A program made the translations under genes and the position numbers. Of a stretch of 17,810 bases of DNA, positions 1-7,048 are shown in pieces. Under the pieces are notes generated by a model. The model searched no databases and was not told the DNA's origin. It was given only the letters and a program-made list of their open reading frames with translations. The stretch comes from an uncultured Kiritimatiellota bacterium (GTDB lineage: Bacteria > Verrucomicrobiota > Kiritimatiellia > RFP12 > UBA1067). Where the stretch lies: contig CAKTZA010000069.1 in assembly GCA_934635045.1 (NCBI GenBank), positions 1 to 17,810 on the forward strand, read 5' to 3'. Within the stretch, counting starts at the first letter, position 1. Every line of letters begins with the position of its first letter.

Positions 1-2267
1 TGCCAGCAGGGATCGTCCTCGTCGTCTTCATCGCCGTCCCGGCTGCCGTAGTGCCGACCGGCGGACGGGTCTTCCTCCTCCGGCGGGGGCGGACAGAAGC
101 GCGCCGTCTGGGAGAATGTCGTCTGTCCGAAGAGGTAGTCGGGGTGCGCGAGCGTGTAGGTGACGGGCGTCGTCGTGCGCCCGTCGAAGCGGCCCGTCAA
201 GAGTGCTGAACGCGGCGGGGTGTTCTCGACCGTGACGGAATCGGGCGCCGCCCACGTGCAGGTCAGGGCGGAGGCGTCCGCGCCGACGGGCAGCGTGACC
301 TCCTTCCGCCGCGCGCGGTAGTCGTGGAAGCAGGGGACGGTCGCGGACGCGTTCGGGAAGTTGATGCGTCCCGTCGGGCGGTGCGCCGCGAGGTCGGGGA
401 GCCGTCCGAAGGCGAAGTCGGCGGAGGAGAACGAGACGGCGAGCGTGCCGGACGCGCGGAGGTAGAGCGGAACCGTCTGCCCGCGCGGCACGGGGAGGAG
501 GAGACTGGGGACGTTGGGGGTGGAGGTCTCACACGGAGACACGGAGGCACGGAGGAAGTGGAGATCGCCCGGCCCCTCGACAGGCGTGCCCCTGTCAGAA
601 AGTTCAAGCTGCCCCTCCGGCTTGACTCTCCGTGCCTCACCCCGCATAGCGCCTGCTGTGCAGCTCGCTTCGCTCGGGGGATAGGTGCCTCCGTGTGATG
701 CACCCGACCCACCCGACACGATCTTGTCCACGAATTGACACGGATTATCACGAATTGAGATTCGTGCCGATTCGTGAAGATTCGTGGACAATGGCAAAGC
801 GTTCAACGCCGTTGGCACATCCCCCTCAATCCGTGCAAATTCGCGTGAATCCGTGGCTACAACTCCGTGCCTCCGCCCCTCCATTCCCTCGCGCCCGCTT
901 GCGCGCCCTTCGGGTTCGCCTTCGGCGAAGGTCCCCTCCGAAACGCTTTGCGTTTCTTCGGTGCATGTGTTCAGCGTCGCAGACCTTTCTCCCACGAGCG
1001 GGATGGCGCGGCTGCCGACGAGGAGCTCGCCACGCCCCGCGCCGGCGACGGCGACGCGCAGAACCGCCGTCCGCTCCGTCGACTGCGGATACGCGAACGG
1101 CCCGTTCGTCGTCCCCGCGTAGACGAGATGCTCCCAGACCGTGTTCGTCGAGCCGGACGGACACGCGAGCGGATCGAGGCCGCCAAGGGCCTCGTCGAAG
1201 TCGTCCCGCGCCGCGTCGCACCGCCGCTCGCTGTCGGAGACGAACGTCAAGCTCGTCGTCTCGCGTGAGAGGGAAAAGGATATTTGCCCCTCCGCACTTC
1301 TTCCTTCTTCCTTCTTCCTTTTTCCCTCTCCCGCCTCAACGCCGCCCATGACGTTCGTGAGGAGGCCGTCCGAGGCGAGGCGCGAGAGGTCGTAGCGATA
1401 GGCGAAATTCCCGTTCGGGCTCAGCTCGACCTGGAACGAGACGGGGTTCGTCGGCGCACGGTGCAGCAGCGCGTTCTGCCATGTCAGGAGAAGCGAGCCG
1501 TCGTCCCGCATCCCGTGCCAGAAGAGGCTCGGACGGTTCGACTCGGCGAGGCGCCCCCAGTTCGCGGCGGGGACAAGGCCAAGGGAGGCCGTGACGGGCC
1601 TCAGCGCGGCATTCGTCGAGAGGAGGATCGTTCCATTCGCAAAGACGACCAGGCTGGAGAACGCCGCCTCGCCGAACGGGAACTCCCAGCCGCCGAAGGA
1701 CAGGCGCATCCAGTCCGTGGCCGCGCCGCGCCGCCGCCAGTTCTCGGCGATGACAGCGCCCTCCGGCGGGTCGAACGAGAAGACCTCGTTCGTGCCCACG
1801 CGGGAGAGGGTGTAGCCGGGGGTGGGGTTGCCGTCGCTGAACATGGAGTTGTTGGAGGAGGGGAGGCACGGAGATTCTTCGACAGGATTTACAGGATTCA
1901 CAGGATTTGAGGGACTTGGCGCGCCGGACTCACCAATCCTGTCAATCCTGTCTAAAACCTCCCCATCCTCTCCGTGCCTCCGATTCTCCGCCGCCTCCGT
2001 GTTCAGCGTCGCAGACGCCCTCTCCCCCAATCCGTGCGAACCCGTGGATCCAGTCTCCCCCTTCTGCGCAGAGACCGTCGCGACGGCCGCGAAGCCGCCG
2101 AAGACAAGGACGGTCGACAGCCCGTATCGCCGCATCGCCGCGCGTACGCGCGCAGGAAAACGAGCGAGCCCAAGCGCGAGCGCGGCAAGGGCGACTCCGG
2201 CAAGGCCGAGACCGCAGCCCCACAGCAGAGCCCCGTCGAAAGCCGCCTTTAGCACCTGCGCATCCAC
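1..2267 (-). CDS. Large exported/surface protein with in-frame repeat inserts; 3' end outside window
   Basis: A single frame stays open from 2282 to the window edge (codons with low base at multiples of 3). The start chosen is GTG at 2267-2265, because AGGAGG (2277-2282) lies 9 bases before it; the nearby ATG in another frame stops after four codons. At least 755 residues are visible. Residues about 12-35 form a hydrophobic helix; a second hydrophobic stretch preceded by MRR and ending AVATVSAQ (about 45-68) looks like a signal peptide, so ATG at 2135 is an alternative start. Residues 137-312, 335-427 and 583-755 read like ordinary secreted beta-rich protein with GC-rich third positions (e.g. 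SPNGNFAYRYDLSRL, VTYTLAHPDYLFGQ) and end in an acidic stretch. Residues roughly 72-136, 313-334 and 428-582 are translated short repeats. Function not recognised; it resembles large envelope proteins of Kiritimatiellota/Lentisphaerota by style only. It lies 41 bases after rnfD and may be cotranscribed. Confidence 0.8.
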   Translation of the reverse strand, partial: MDAQVLKAAFDGALLWGCGLGLAGVALAALALGLARFPARVRAAMRRYGLSTVLVFGGFAAVATVSAQKGETGSTGSHGLGERASATLNTEAAENRRHGEDGEVLDRIDRIGESGAPSPSNPVNPVNPVEESPCLPSSNNSMFSDGNPTPGYTLSRVGTNEVFSFDPPEGAVIAENWRRRGAATDWMRLSFGGWEFPFGEAAFSSLVVFANGTILLSTNAALRPVTASLGLVPAANWGRLAESNRPSLFWHGMRDDGSLLLTWQNALLHRAPTNPVSFQVELSPNGNFAYRYDLSRLASDGLLTNVMGGVEAGEGKRKKEEGRSAEGQISFSLSRETTSLTFVSDSERRCDAARDDFDEALGGLDPLACPSGSTNTVWEHLVYAGTTNGPFAYPQSTERTAVLRVAVAGAGRGELLVGSRAIPLVGERSATLNTCTEETQSVSEGTFAEGEPEGRASGREGMEGRRHGVVATDSREFARIEGDVPTALNALPLSTNLHESARISIRDNPCQFVDKIVSGGSGASHGGTYPPSEASCTAGAMRGEARRVKPEGQLELSDRGTPVEGPGDLHFLRASVSPCETSTPNVPSLLLPVPRGQTVPLYLRASGTLAVSFSSADFAFGRLPDLAAHRPTGRINFPNASATVPCFHDYRARRKEVTLPVGADASALTCTWAAPDSVTVENTPPRSALLTGRFDGRTTTPVTYTLAHPDYLFGQTTFSQTARFCPPPPEEEDPSAGRHYGSRDGDEDDEDDPCW
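726..789. repeat. Composite hairpin of CACGAATT nonamers
   Basis: Three units on the left (around 727-736, 737-746, 748-756) are followed by three inverted units (760-768, 770-778, 780-788). The outer ten bases pair perfectly (726-735 with 780-789) and the inner seven (749-755 with 760-766) enclose a 4-base loop, so the whole block can fold back on itself. Confidence 0.85.
919..956. repeat. Cluster of small REP-like hairpins
   Basis: CCTTC-GGC-GAAGG at 919-931 and GAAACGC-TTT-GCGTTTC at 940-956 are perfect short hairpins. They sit within the repeat mosaic of the exported-protein gene and are read through in frame. Confidence 0.7.
1267..1330. repeat. Purine/pyrimidine hairpin element, copy 1 (in frame)
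   Basis: GAGAGGGAAAA (1267-1277) pairs perfectly with TTTTCCCTCTC (1320-1330). The interior carries TCCGCACTT (1291-1299) next to a CTTCTTC tract. The same 9-base core, with the same kind of purine and pyrimidine arms and the same orientation, recurs in mnmE (8047-8109). Here it encodes about 22 residues rich in Lys, Glu and Gly. Confidence 0.8.
1862..1981. repeat. Nested inverted repeat with AATCCTGT nonamers (in frame)
   Basis: Outer arms GGAGGCACGGAGA (1862-1874) and TCTCCGTGCCTCC (1969-1981) are perfect inverses. Inside, three ACAGGATT units (1881-1889, 1891-1899, 1900-1908) face two AATCCTGTC units (1935-1943, 1944-1952); 17 of 18 bases of the inner stem match. On the coding strand it reads as NPVNPVNPV and DRIDRIG, keeping the reading frame open. 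Confidence 0.9.
1999..2016. repeat. 18-base block duplicated at 967-984
   Basis: GTGTTCAGCGTCGCAGAC is identical at 967-984 and 1999-2016, in the same orientation and the same reading phase (both give SATLNT). In both places it sits at the edge of a repeat insert, with a TCTCCC tract close by on the same side. Confidence 0.9.
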
Positions 2268-2276
2268 AAAGGTTCG

Positions 2277-2282
2277 CCTCCT
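2277..2282 (-). promoter_or_regulatory. Shine-Dalgarno deciding the GTG start at 2267
   Basis: AGGAGG on the minus strand, 9 bases before GTG. It is the best ribosome site in the 41-base gap after rnfD and selects the frame that is open for over 750 codons. Confidence 0.7.
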
Positions 2283-2308
2283 TCAAAAGGCGGCGATGAT
2301 GGGTGTGC

Positions 2309-3313
2309 TCATCGGGCTCGCAATCCACCAAACGGCTTTGGCTGGGTCCAGCGGTTGACGAGCGGCGTGACGGCGTTCATGACGAGGATCGCGAACGAGC
2401 AGCCCTCGGGGTAGGCGCCGAACTGGCGGATGAGCATGCAGACAAGTCCGCACCCGAAGCCGAAGACGAGCTTGCCCTTCGCCGTCGTCGGCGAGGTGAC
2501 GTAGTCCGTCGCCATGAAGCACGCGCCAATCATGACGCCGCCCGTCAGAACCTGGAGATGCGCCGGTGCGCCGCCCGCGAAGTAGGCGTAGAGCCAGACC
2601 GTGACGAGGAAGGCGACGGGGATGTGCCAGGTGATGACCTTGCGCACGAGGAGATAGGCCGCGCCGAGCGCGAGCGCGAGCGTCGAGACCTCGCCGATGC
2701 AGCCGGGCATGTTGCCGACGAGGAGGTCCCACAGGCTCGGCAGTCCCGACAGGGCCTTCTCGACGTGCGGCGTCGCCTGCGTGACGACGTCGCAGCCGTA
2801 GAGTCGCTTCATCGCCGCCAGCGGCGTCGCCGTCGTCATCGCCTCGGGCGCCTTCCACCAGAGGGGCTTGAGCCACGTCGTCATCGGGCCCGTGAACGAG
2901 ATGAGCATGAACGCGCGCGCGGCGAGCGCCGGGTTGAACGGGTTCATCCCGAGGCCGCCGAAGACCTGCTTGGCGACGCCGACGGCGAAGACCGAGCCGA
3001 CGACGGCCATCCAGAGCGGCAGGCCCGCCGGCAGGTTGAGCGCGAGGAGCAGGCCCGTCACGACGGCCGAGAGGTCGCCGAGCGTGTTCTCGCGCCTCAT
3101 CGCGAGACGGCAGAGGGCCTCCGTGACGAGGCACGTCGCGACGCACGTCGCGATCGTCCAGACCGCCGGCAGTCCGAAGAACCAGATGCCGGCCGCCGTC
3201 GTCGGCAGCAGGGCGATGAGGACGTCGAGCATGATGCGCGAGACGGAGGTCTTCGCGTGCGCGTGCGGCGACGAGCTGAGGATGTAGTGTTCGGCTGTGT
3301 CTTTCGGTTTCAT
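2309..3313 (-). CDS. rnfD: Rnf electron transport complex subunit D
   Basis: A 334-residue multi-helix inner-membrane subunit of the ion-pumping ferredoxin:NAD+ oxidoreductase (RnfD/NqrB family). The ATG at 3313 starts MKPKDTAEHYILSSSPH, the usual RnfD opening (short N-terminus, then the SSPH-like motif). NPFNPALAARAF (124-135) and the TTATPLAAM segment (160-168) match the family; the Thr in the ATPL motif (Thr163) is where covalent FMN attaches in characterised homologues. YPEGCSFAILVMNAVTPLVNRW near the end is also typical. The length is normal. No Shine-Dalgarno is seen; the 68 bases before it hold a nonamer repeat. The usual next genes rnfG and rnfE do not follow. Confidence 0.95.
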   Translation of the reverse strand: MKPKDTAEHYILSSSPHAHAKTSVSRIMLDVLIALLPTTAAGIWFFGLPAVWTIATCVATCLVTEALCRLAMRRENTLGDLSAVVTGLLLALNLPAGLPLWMAVVGSVFAVGVAKQVFGGLGMNPFNPALAARAFMLISFTGPMTTWLKPLWWKAPEAMTTATPLAAMKRLYGCDVVTQATPHVEKALSGLPSLWDLLVGNMPGCIGEVSTLALALGAAYLLVRKVITWHIPVAFLVTVWLYAYFAGGAPAHLQVLTGGVMIGACFMATDYVTSPTTAKGKLVFGFGCGLVCMLIRQFGAYPEGCSFAILVMNAVTPLVNRWTQPKPFGGLRAR

Positions 3314-3381
3314 GGGGTCGAAGGGGTTGAAGAGAGAAAGGACAAATGGGACTGATCGGACGAACAGGACGTATCGAACGC
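3314..3381. repeat. rnfC-rnfD spacer of GTCC nonamers
   Basis: On the minus strand the 68-base gap contains GTCCTGTTC, GTCCGATCA, GTCCCATTT and GTCCTTTCT in direct succession, a 9-base tandem array, then an ACCCCTTCGACCCC tail up to rnfD. The array is open in the upstream frame, and no promoter or ribosome site is apparent. Confidence 0.75.
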
Positions 3382-4776
3382 TTAGGCTGGCTTCGCGGCC
3401 GCGGCTTTCGCCCTCTCGGCGGCGAGGCGCGCGCGGATCGAGGCCTTCGCCCGGCGGCAGGACTGCGTGATCGGACGGTACGCCGGACAGCCGAACGTGC
3501 ACGCGCCGCACTCGATGCAGCTCATCACGTGCGCCGCCTCGGCGGACGCGATGTCGTCCGCCTCGACGGCCTTTGCGATCTCGGCCGCGTTGAGGTTCAT
3601 CGGGCACGCCCGCACGCAGCGTCCGCAGTTGATGCACGCCTGCGACGAGTACTGGAAGACGCGCCGTTTCGAGAGGAGCAGGAGCCCCGACGTCGTCATC
3701 GTCGTCGCGATCTCCAGGCTCGGCACGGCGAAGCCCATCATCGTGCCGCCCGAGACCACCTTCGCGGGCGGCTCCGTCTCGCCGCCGCAGAACGCGACGA
3801 GGTCGGCGTACTTCGTGCCGAGCGGAGCTTCGACGTTCTTCGGCTCGCGGACTGCGTCGCCGGAGACGGTCGTCACGCGCGAGAGGAGGATCTGCCCCTT
3901 CTCGACCGCGTCCGCCACGGCCGCCACCGTGCCGACGTTCTCGACGACGCAGCCGACGTCGATCGGCAGCGCGGGCGGCTCGGGCACGACGCGCCCGACC
4001 GTCGCGTAGATCTGGTGCTTCTCGGAGCCCTGCGGATAGAGGACCGGCAGGACGACGATCTCGACGTTGCCGTCGATGTCCGCAAACGCCTTCTCCAGCG
4101 CGGCGATCGCCTCGGGCTTGTTCGCCTCGACGGCGATGCGCACCGCGCAGCCGCCGAGGATCTTGCGCAGGATCTCGACGCCCAGGCGCACGCGGTCCGC
4201 GCGCTCGAGCATGAGCCGGAAGTCGGCGCAGAGATACGGCTCGCATTCCGCGCCGTTGACGACAAGGTACTCGCAGCGCTTGCCCGGCGGCGGATTCAGC
4301 TTCACGGACGTCGGGAAGCCCGCGCCGCCCATGCCGCAGACGCCCGCGTCGTTGACGCGCGCGAGCAGCTCCTCGCGGCTCGCCGTCCGCCAGTCGAGGG
4401 GAGGGAGGTTTAAGGTTTCAGGCTTTAGGCTTGGCGCCGGTTCATCCGGTGCAGGGGCGGTCGTGTCGAGGATGACGGCCGGGGCCTTGCCGCCCGCCGG
4501 ACCGAGGCGCGGCTCGACCGCCTTGACGAGTCCGCTCGCGCTCGCGTAGACGGGCACGGAGATGAACCCGTTGCGCTCGCCGAGGAGCTGGCCCTTCACG
4601 ACATAGTCGCCCGCCTTCACGACGCATTTCGCCGGCGCGCCGAGGTGCTGGCTCATCGAGATGACGAGTTCCGCCGGACACGGCATCGTCTCGATCGCCT
4701 TGCCGCGCGCAAGTTCCTTGTTGTAATCGGGGTGAACGCCACCCTTGAACCGAAACGTGCTTCTAACGGTTTTCAT
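3382..4776 (-). CDS. rnfC: Rnf electron transport complex subunit C
   Basis: A 464-residue peripheral subunit that takes NADH/FMN chemistry to the Rnf membrane part. GMGGAGFPTSVKL (148-160) is the NADH/FMN-binding signature; two 4Fe-4S motifs follow, CxxCxxCxxxCP at Cys381/384/387/391 and Cys420/423/426/430. It has the short N-terminus (FKGGVHP) and barrel-sandwich segment of RnfC and lacks the long C-terminal repeats of enterobacterial RnfC. The ATG at 4776 overlaps the stop of the preceding hipA-like gene by 14 bases and has GGAAGG 6 bases upstream, inside that gene. Residues 116-126 (SLKPETLNLPP) come from a heptamer repeat inserted at the linker between the N-terminal and FMN domains. Confidence 0.96.
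   Translation of the reverse strand: MKTVRSTFRFKGGVHPDYNKELARGKAIETMPCPAELVISMSQHLGAPAKCVVKAGDYVVKGQLLGERNGFISVPVYASASGLVKAVEPRLGPAGGKAPAVILDTTAPAPDEPAPSLKPETLNLPPLDWRTASREELLARVNDAGVCGMGGAGFPTSVKLNPPPGKRCEYLVVNGAECEPYLCADFRLMLERADRVRLGVEILRKILGGCAVRIAVEANKPEAIAALEKAFADIDGNVEIVVLPVLYPQGSEKHQIYATVGRVVPEPPALPIDVGCVVENVGTVAAVADAVEKGQILLSRVTTVSGDAVREPKNVEAPLGTKYADLVAFCGGETEPPAKVVSGGTMMGFAVPSLEIATTMTTSGLLLLSKRRVFQYSSQACINCGRCVRACPMNLNAAEIAKAVEADDIASAEAAHVMSCIECGACTFGCPAYRPITQSCRRAKASIRARLAAERAKAAAAKPA
4399..4431. repeat. Heptamer repeat inserted in frame in rnfC
   Basis: On the coding strand TAAAGCC, TGAAACC and TTAAACC follow each other as 7-base units. They encode SLKPETLNLP at a domain linker of RnfC. 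Codon use (TTA, AAA, CCT) is unlike the surrounding GC-rich gene. Confidence 0.8.
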
Positions 4777-6142
4777 AATTCACCTTCCAGCATTTTACTG
4801 GCCCAGTTCCCATTCGCATGAGTCGCTTCGCCTGCTTCAGATCAGCGACTTTTCGCTGAACCGTCCGCCGCGAGACGCCTAACAGCTGCGCGAGCTCTTC
4901 CTGTGAAATGTAGGGATCGGCTTCGACATTCTGCAAGATTCCCCGCTCAATCGAGTATGCGCCATCCGCCGCCTCATTCACTGCCTCCTCTGCGCCATTT
5001 TTTCCGCCTATCGTCAGGAATTCATCAGCTTTTTCGCCAAACTCGACAATTTTAGAGGCACGATTTTGTAAGAATTCCTCTAATTTCTGGAGGCGCGACA
5101 CAGACAGGTTGTAATGGGGATGGCGTTTGAAGCGAAACCCTTTCAACCGCATGGCAGCCGCTTTCATGGCAGATGTCACGCCGCCCGGAAAGGCGAGCCA
5201 CGGCAGATAGAGACTCGGACCAATTTTGCAGGCGTACTTGCGCAAGTCATCCCATTCATGATTGCGAGGGTCTTTTGGACGATCCAAGGCCAACGAAAAC
5301 AAGCCGTAGCCATTGTCAAAAATCGGCGCTGCGCCAACGATTTCATTCGTGTCGTTGTCGATGAGATAGCCGAAGTTGCCTAAATGTCGATCCGTATTAC
5401 AAATCAAGGCATCAAAAAAGAATATCTCCGCAAAGCGAGGATCCGACACTGCCTCCGCTGTTGAAACAAGACGTCCCGCTGGAATGAAGCCAATCTTTTC
5501 ACTCGTAAAGAGCGGACACGTTGAGCAAAGCCGTCCTTTGAACCGTTCCAGTCCATAAGGCACATGCGCATAGCCCAACACCTCGGCAATCTGCGCCGCG
5601 TAGTATTCGGAATACGGTTCGAAACCGGCATTCGCGAAATGCTCGCTACCCGATTTGTAGAGCATGATGCCGGCCTCCGTCCGACGCCAGCATTTCGCAA
5701 GCATGCCATTTGTCGAGAACTCCGGCGACGTTTCAGGAGGCGTCTTGGCATGAGATCCCTGCCGTCCAAATCCTGTGAACGCCAGAACGGCCATCGTCTT
5801 CGAGAACGGGTTCTCGTAAAGGTTGACGGTACGCCAATGGGCATGGGATGCATCATCGCAAACCCAATGCACATCGTTAAGCGAAAGACCTTTCGAGACC
5901 TCAATGATCGACCGCACGCCATAGGATACACCCAGCTTCAGCAGCATCTCCTGAATGTAGTTGCGGTGCTTCGGCACAATGCGATGCCGAAGCCAACGCC
6001 ACAGGCCCTCGTCCGTCGCCTGTCCGTGCAAGTCAAGCGGCAGAAAGCGCGTTGCCGCCTCGTTCACCGAGACGATGCGCACGCCCTCCGGTTCGAGCCA
6101 CTCGAACCGCAGAACCTCCGTGTCTCGATGCTTGAGAATCAT
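4763..6142 (-). CDS. HipA-family kinase fused to a winged-helix DNA-binding domain
   Basis: A 459-residue protein. The central part is a HipA-like Ser/Thr kinase fold: MLYKSG (160-165, candidate ATP-binding Lys163), FFFDALICNTDRHLGN (241-256, catalytic Asp251 and metal-binding Asn256) and PIFDNG (273-278, metal-binding Asp276). Residues about 397-455 (ISQEELAQLLGVSRRTVQRKVADL) form a helix-turn-helix with a winged-helix tail. No separate HipB antitoxin is adjacent. The gene sits between rnfB and rnfC. Its GC content is near 45-50% in many lines against about 65-75% in the rnf genes, which points to later acquisition. Its 3' end overlaps rnfC and supplies the rnfC ribosome site; AGGAG motifs at 6152-6160 precede its ATG. 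Whether it is a toxin, a regulator or both cannot be told from sequence. Confidence 0.85.
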   Translation of the reverse strand: MILKHRDTEVLRFEWLEPEGVRIVSVNEAATRFLPLDLHGQATDEGLWRWLRHRIVPKHRNYIQEMLLKLGVSYGVRSIIEVSKGLSLNDVHWVCDDASHAHWRTVNLYENPFSKTMAVLAFTGFGRQGSHAKTPPETSPEFSTNGMLAKCWRRTEAGIMLYKSGSEHFANAGFEPYSEYYAAQIAEVLGYAHVPYGLERFKGRLCSTCPLFTSEKIGFIPAGRLVSTAEAVSDPRFAEIFFFDALICNTDRHLGNFGYLIDNDTNEIVGAAPIFDNGYGLFSLALDRPKDPRNHEWDDLRKYACKIGPSLYLPWLAFPGGVTSAMKAAAMRLKGFRFKRHPHYNLSVSRLQKLEEFLQNRASKIVEFGEKADEFLTIGGKNGAEEAVNEAADGAYSIERGILQNVEADPYISQEELAQLLGVSRRTVQRKVADLKQAKRLMRMGTGPVKCWKVNYENR

Positions 6143-6200
6143 TTAGCGGCCACTCCTCCTCGCCTCTTTTTTCCTTCTTCCTTGTTCCCTCTTCCTTTTC
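6143..6200. repeat. Purine-rich rnfB-hipA spacer
   Basis: The coding strand is almost entirely purine here (AAAAGGAAGAGGGAACAAGG and on). It resembles one arm of the hairpin elements at 1267-1330 and 8047-8109 but lacks the second arm and the TCCGCACTT core. Its last part, GAGGAGGAG, doubles as the ribosome site for the hipA-like gene. Confidence 0.6.
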
Positions 6201-7010
6201 TCAATGTCCCGTCTCGAAGTGGGGGTCGACGGCCATGCACTTCGCGGGGCACTTCGCGACGACCTGCTCGTCCGTCGGCGGGTTCGCGTAGTTGACCTTC
6301 GCGAGGAAGCCCTGGAACGTGAAATGGCCGGCCTCCTTGCCGCCGGAGTTCCTCTCGCAGAGGTGGCAGCCGAGGCACCCGACGCCGCAGACCTTGCGGA
6401 CGGCCGGGCCCTTGTCGGGATTCGCGCAGAGGACGTGGATCGTCGCGGACGCCGGCACGAGCTCGATGAGCCGCTTCGGGCACGCCGTCACGCACTTGCC
6501 GCACCCGATGCAGAGGCGCTTGTCGACCTTCGCGAGCCCGTCCACGACCGAGATCGCGTGCTTCGGGCAGACGTTCGCGCACGCGCCGTAGCCGAGGCAG
6601 CCGTAGGCGCAGCCCTTGTCGCCGCCCGCCGTCGCCGCCGCGACATTGCAGTCGCAGATGCCGTTGTAGTCGCCGACGCGGATCGTCTCCGAGCGCGTGC
6701 CGCAGCACCTGACGAGCGCGACGCGCCGTTCCGTCGCCGCCGCCGCGACGCCGAGGATCTTCGCGACCGCCGCCGCGCACGCCTCGCCGCCCGCCGCGCA
6801 CGCCCCGTTCGGTGCCGTGCCCGCGACGAGCGCGCGCGCGTAGCCATCGCAACCGGCGAAGCCGCACCCGCCGCAGTTCGCGCCCGGCAGGGCCGCCGTC
6901 ACGAGCCCGATGCGCGGGTCCTCCCGCACGGAAAGATACCTGTCGGCGACCGCCAGCGTGACCGCCGCGACCAACCCAATGCCTGCGATGATGAGAATGG
7001 CTGTTGTCAT
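6201..7010 (-). CDS. rnfB: Rnf electron transport complex subunit B (ferredoxin-like)
   Basis: A 269-residue iron-sulfur subunit that receives electrons from ferredoxin. An N-terminal membrane helix (about 3-22) precedes the Fe-S domain CGGCGFAGCDG (Cys46/49/54, plus Cys71), and then two ferredoxin-type motifs: Cys134/138/144/148 and Cys167/170/173/177. A further Cys-rich part (Cys208/212/215/218 and Cys254/258) could hold another cluster, as in longer RnfB proteins of anaerobes. ATG at 7010 is chosen because it begins the membrane helix directly; upstream frame-open sequence is only a repeat. It follows rnfA by 38 bases. Confidence 0.96.
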   Translation of the reverse strand: MTTAILIIAGIGLVAAVTLAVADRYLSVREDPRIGLVTAALPGANCGGCGFAGCDGYARALVAGTAPNGACAAGGEACAAAVAKILGVAAAATERRVALVRCCGTRSETIRVGDYNGICDCNVAAATAGGDKGCAYGCLGYGACANVCPKHAISVVDGLAKVDKRLCIGCGKCVTACPKRLIELVPASATIHVLCANPDKGPAVRKVCGVGCLGCHLCERNSGGKEAGHFTFQGFLAKVNYANPPTDEQVVAKCPAKCMAVDPHFETGH

Positions 7011-7048
7011 TCCAAACCTCCCAAACCTTCTAAACTTTCTGTACCTTC
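7011..7048. repeat. rnfA-rnfB spacer of nonamers
   Basis: The 38-base gap is four 9-base units on the minus strand: GAAGGTACA, GAAAGTTTA, GAAGGTTTG, GGAGGTTTG. The purine-rich last unit may serve as the rnfB ribosome site. Confidence 0.75.

Larger units (their letters stand above)
523..985. repeat. Repeat mosaic of about 460 bases inside the exported-protein gene
   Basis: A run of unrelated short repeat modules replaces normal coding texture but keeps the minus frame open (about 155 codons). Visible modules: octamer array of CACGGAG type (529-556) whose inverted copy closes at 689-698 (TCACACGGAG 529-538 against CTCCGTGTGA 689-698) and at 628-638 (inverse of 544-554); a GACAGG/CCTGTC hairpin (579-584/591-596); a nonamer hairpin of CACGAATT units (726-789); ATCCGTG/ATTCGCG units (about 827-857); and a cluster of small hairpins (919-956). 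It ends with an 18-base block (967-984) repeated at 1999-2016. Confidence 0.85.

Noticed and set aside
324..1351. Plus-strand open frames over the repeat mosaic as possible genes
   Set aside because: They are openness created by the repeats and by GC-rich antisense; the minus frame has the ribosome site, signal-like start and protein-like segments on both sides.
2303..3355. 350-codon plus-strand open frame
   Set aside because: It is an antisense shadow of rnfD with almost only Arg, Asp and Glu-rich sequence.
4740..6200. Insertion sequence carrying the hipA-like gene
   Set aside because: Despite the foreign base composition there is no transposase, no terminal inverted repeat and no target duplication that I can see at the borders.
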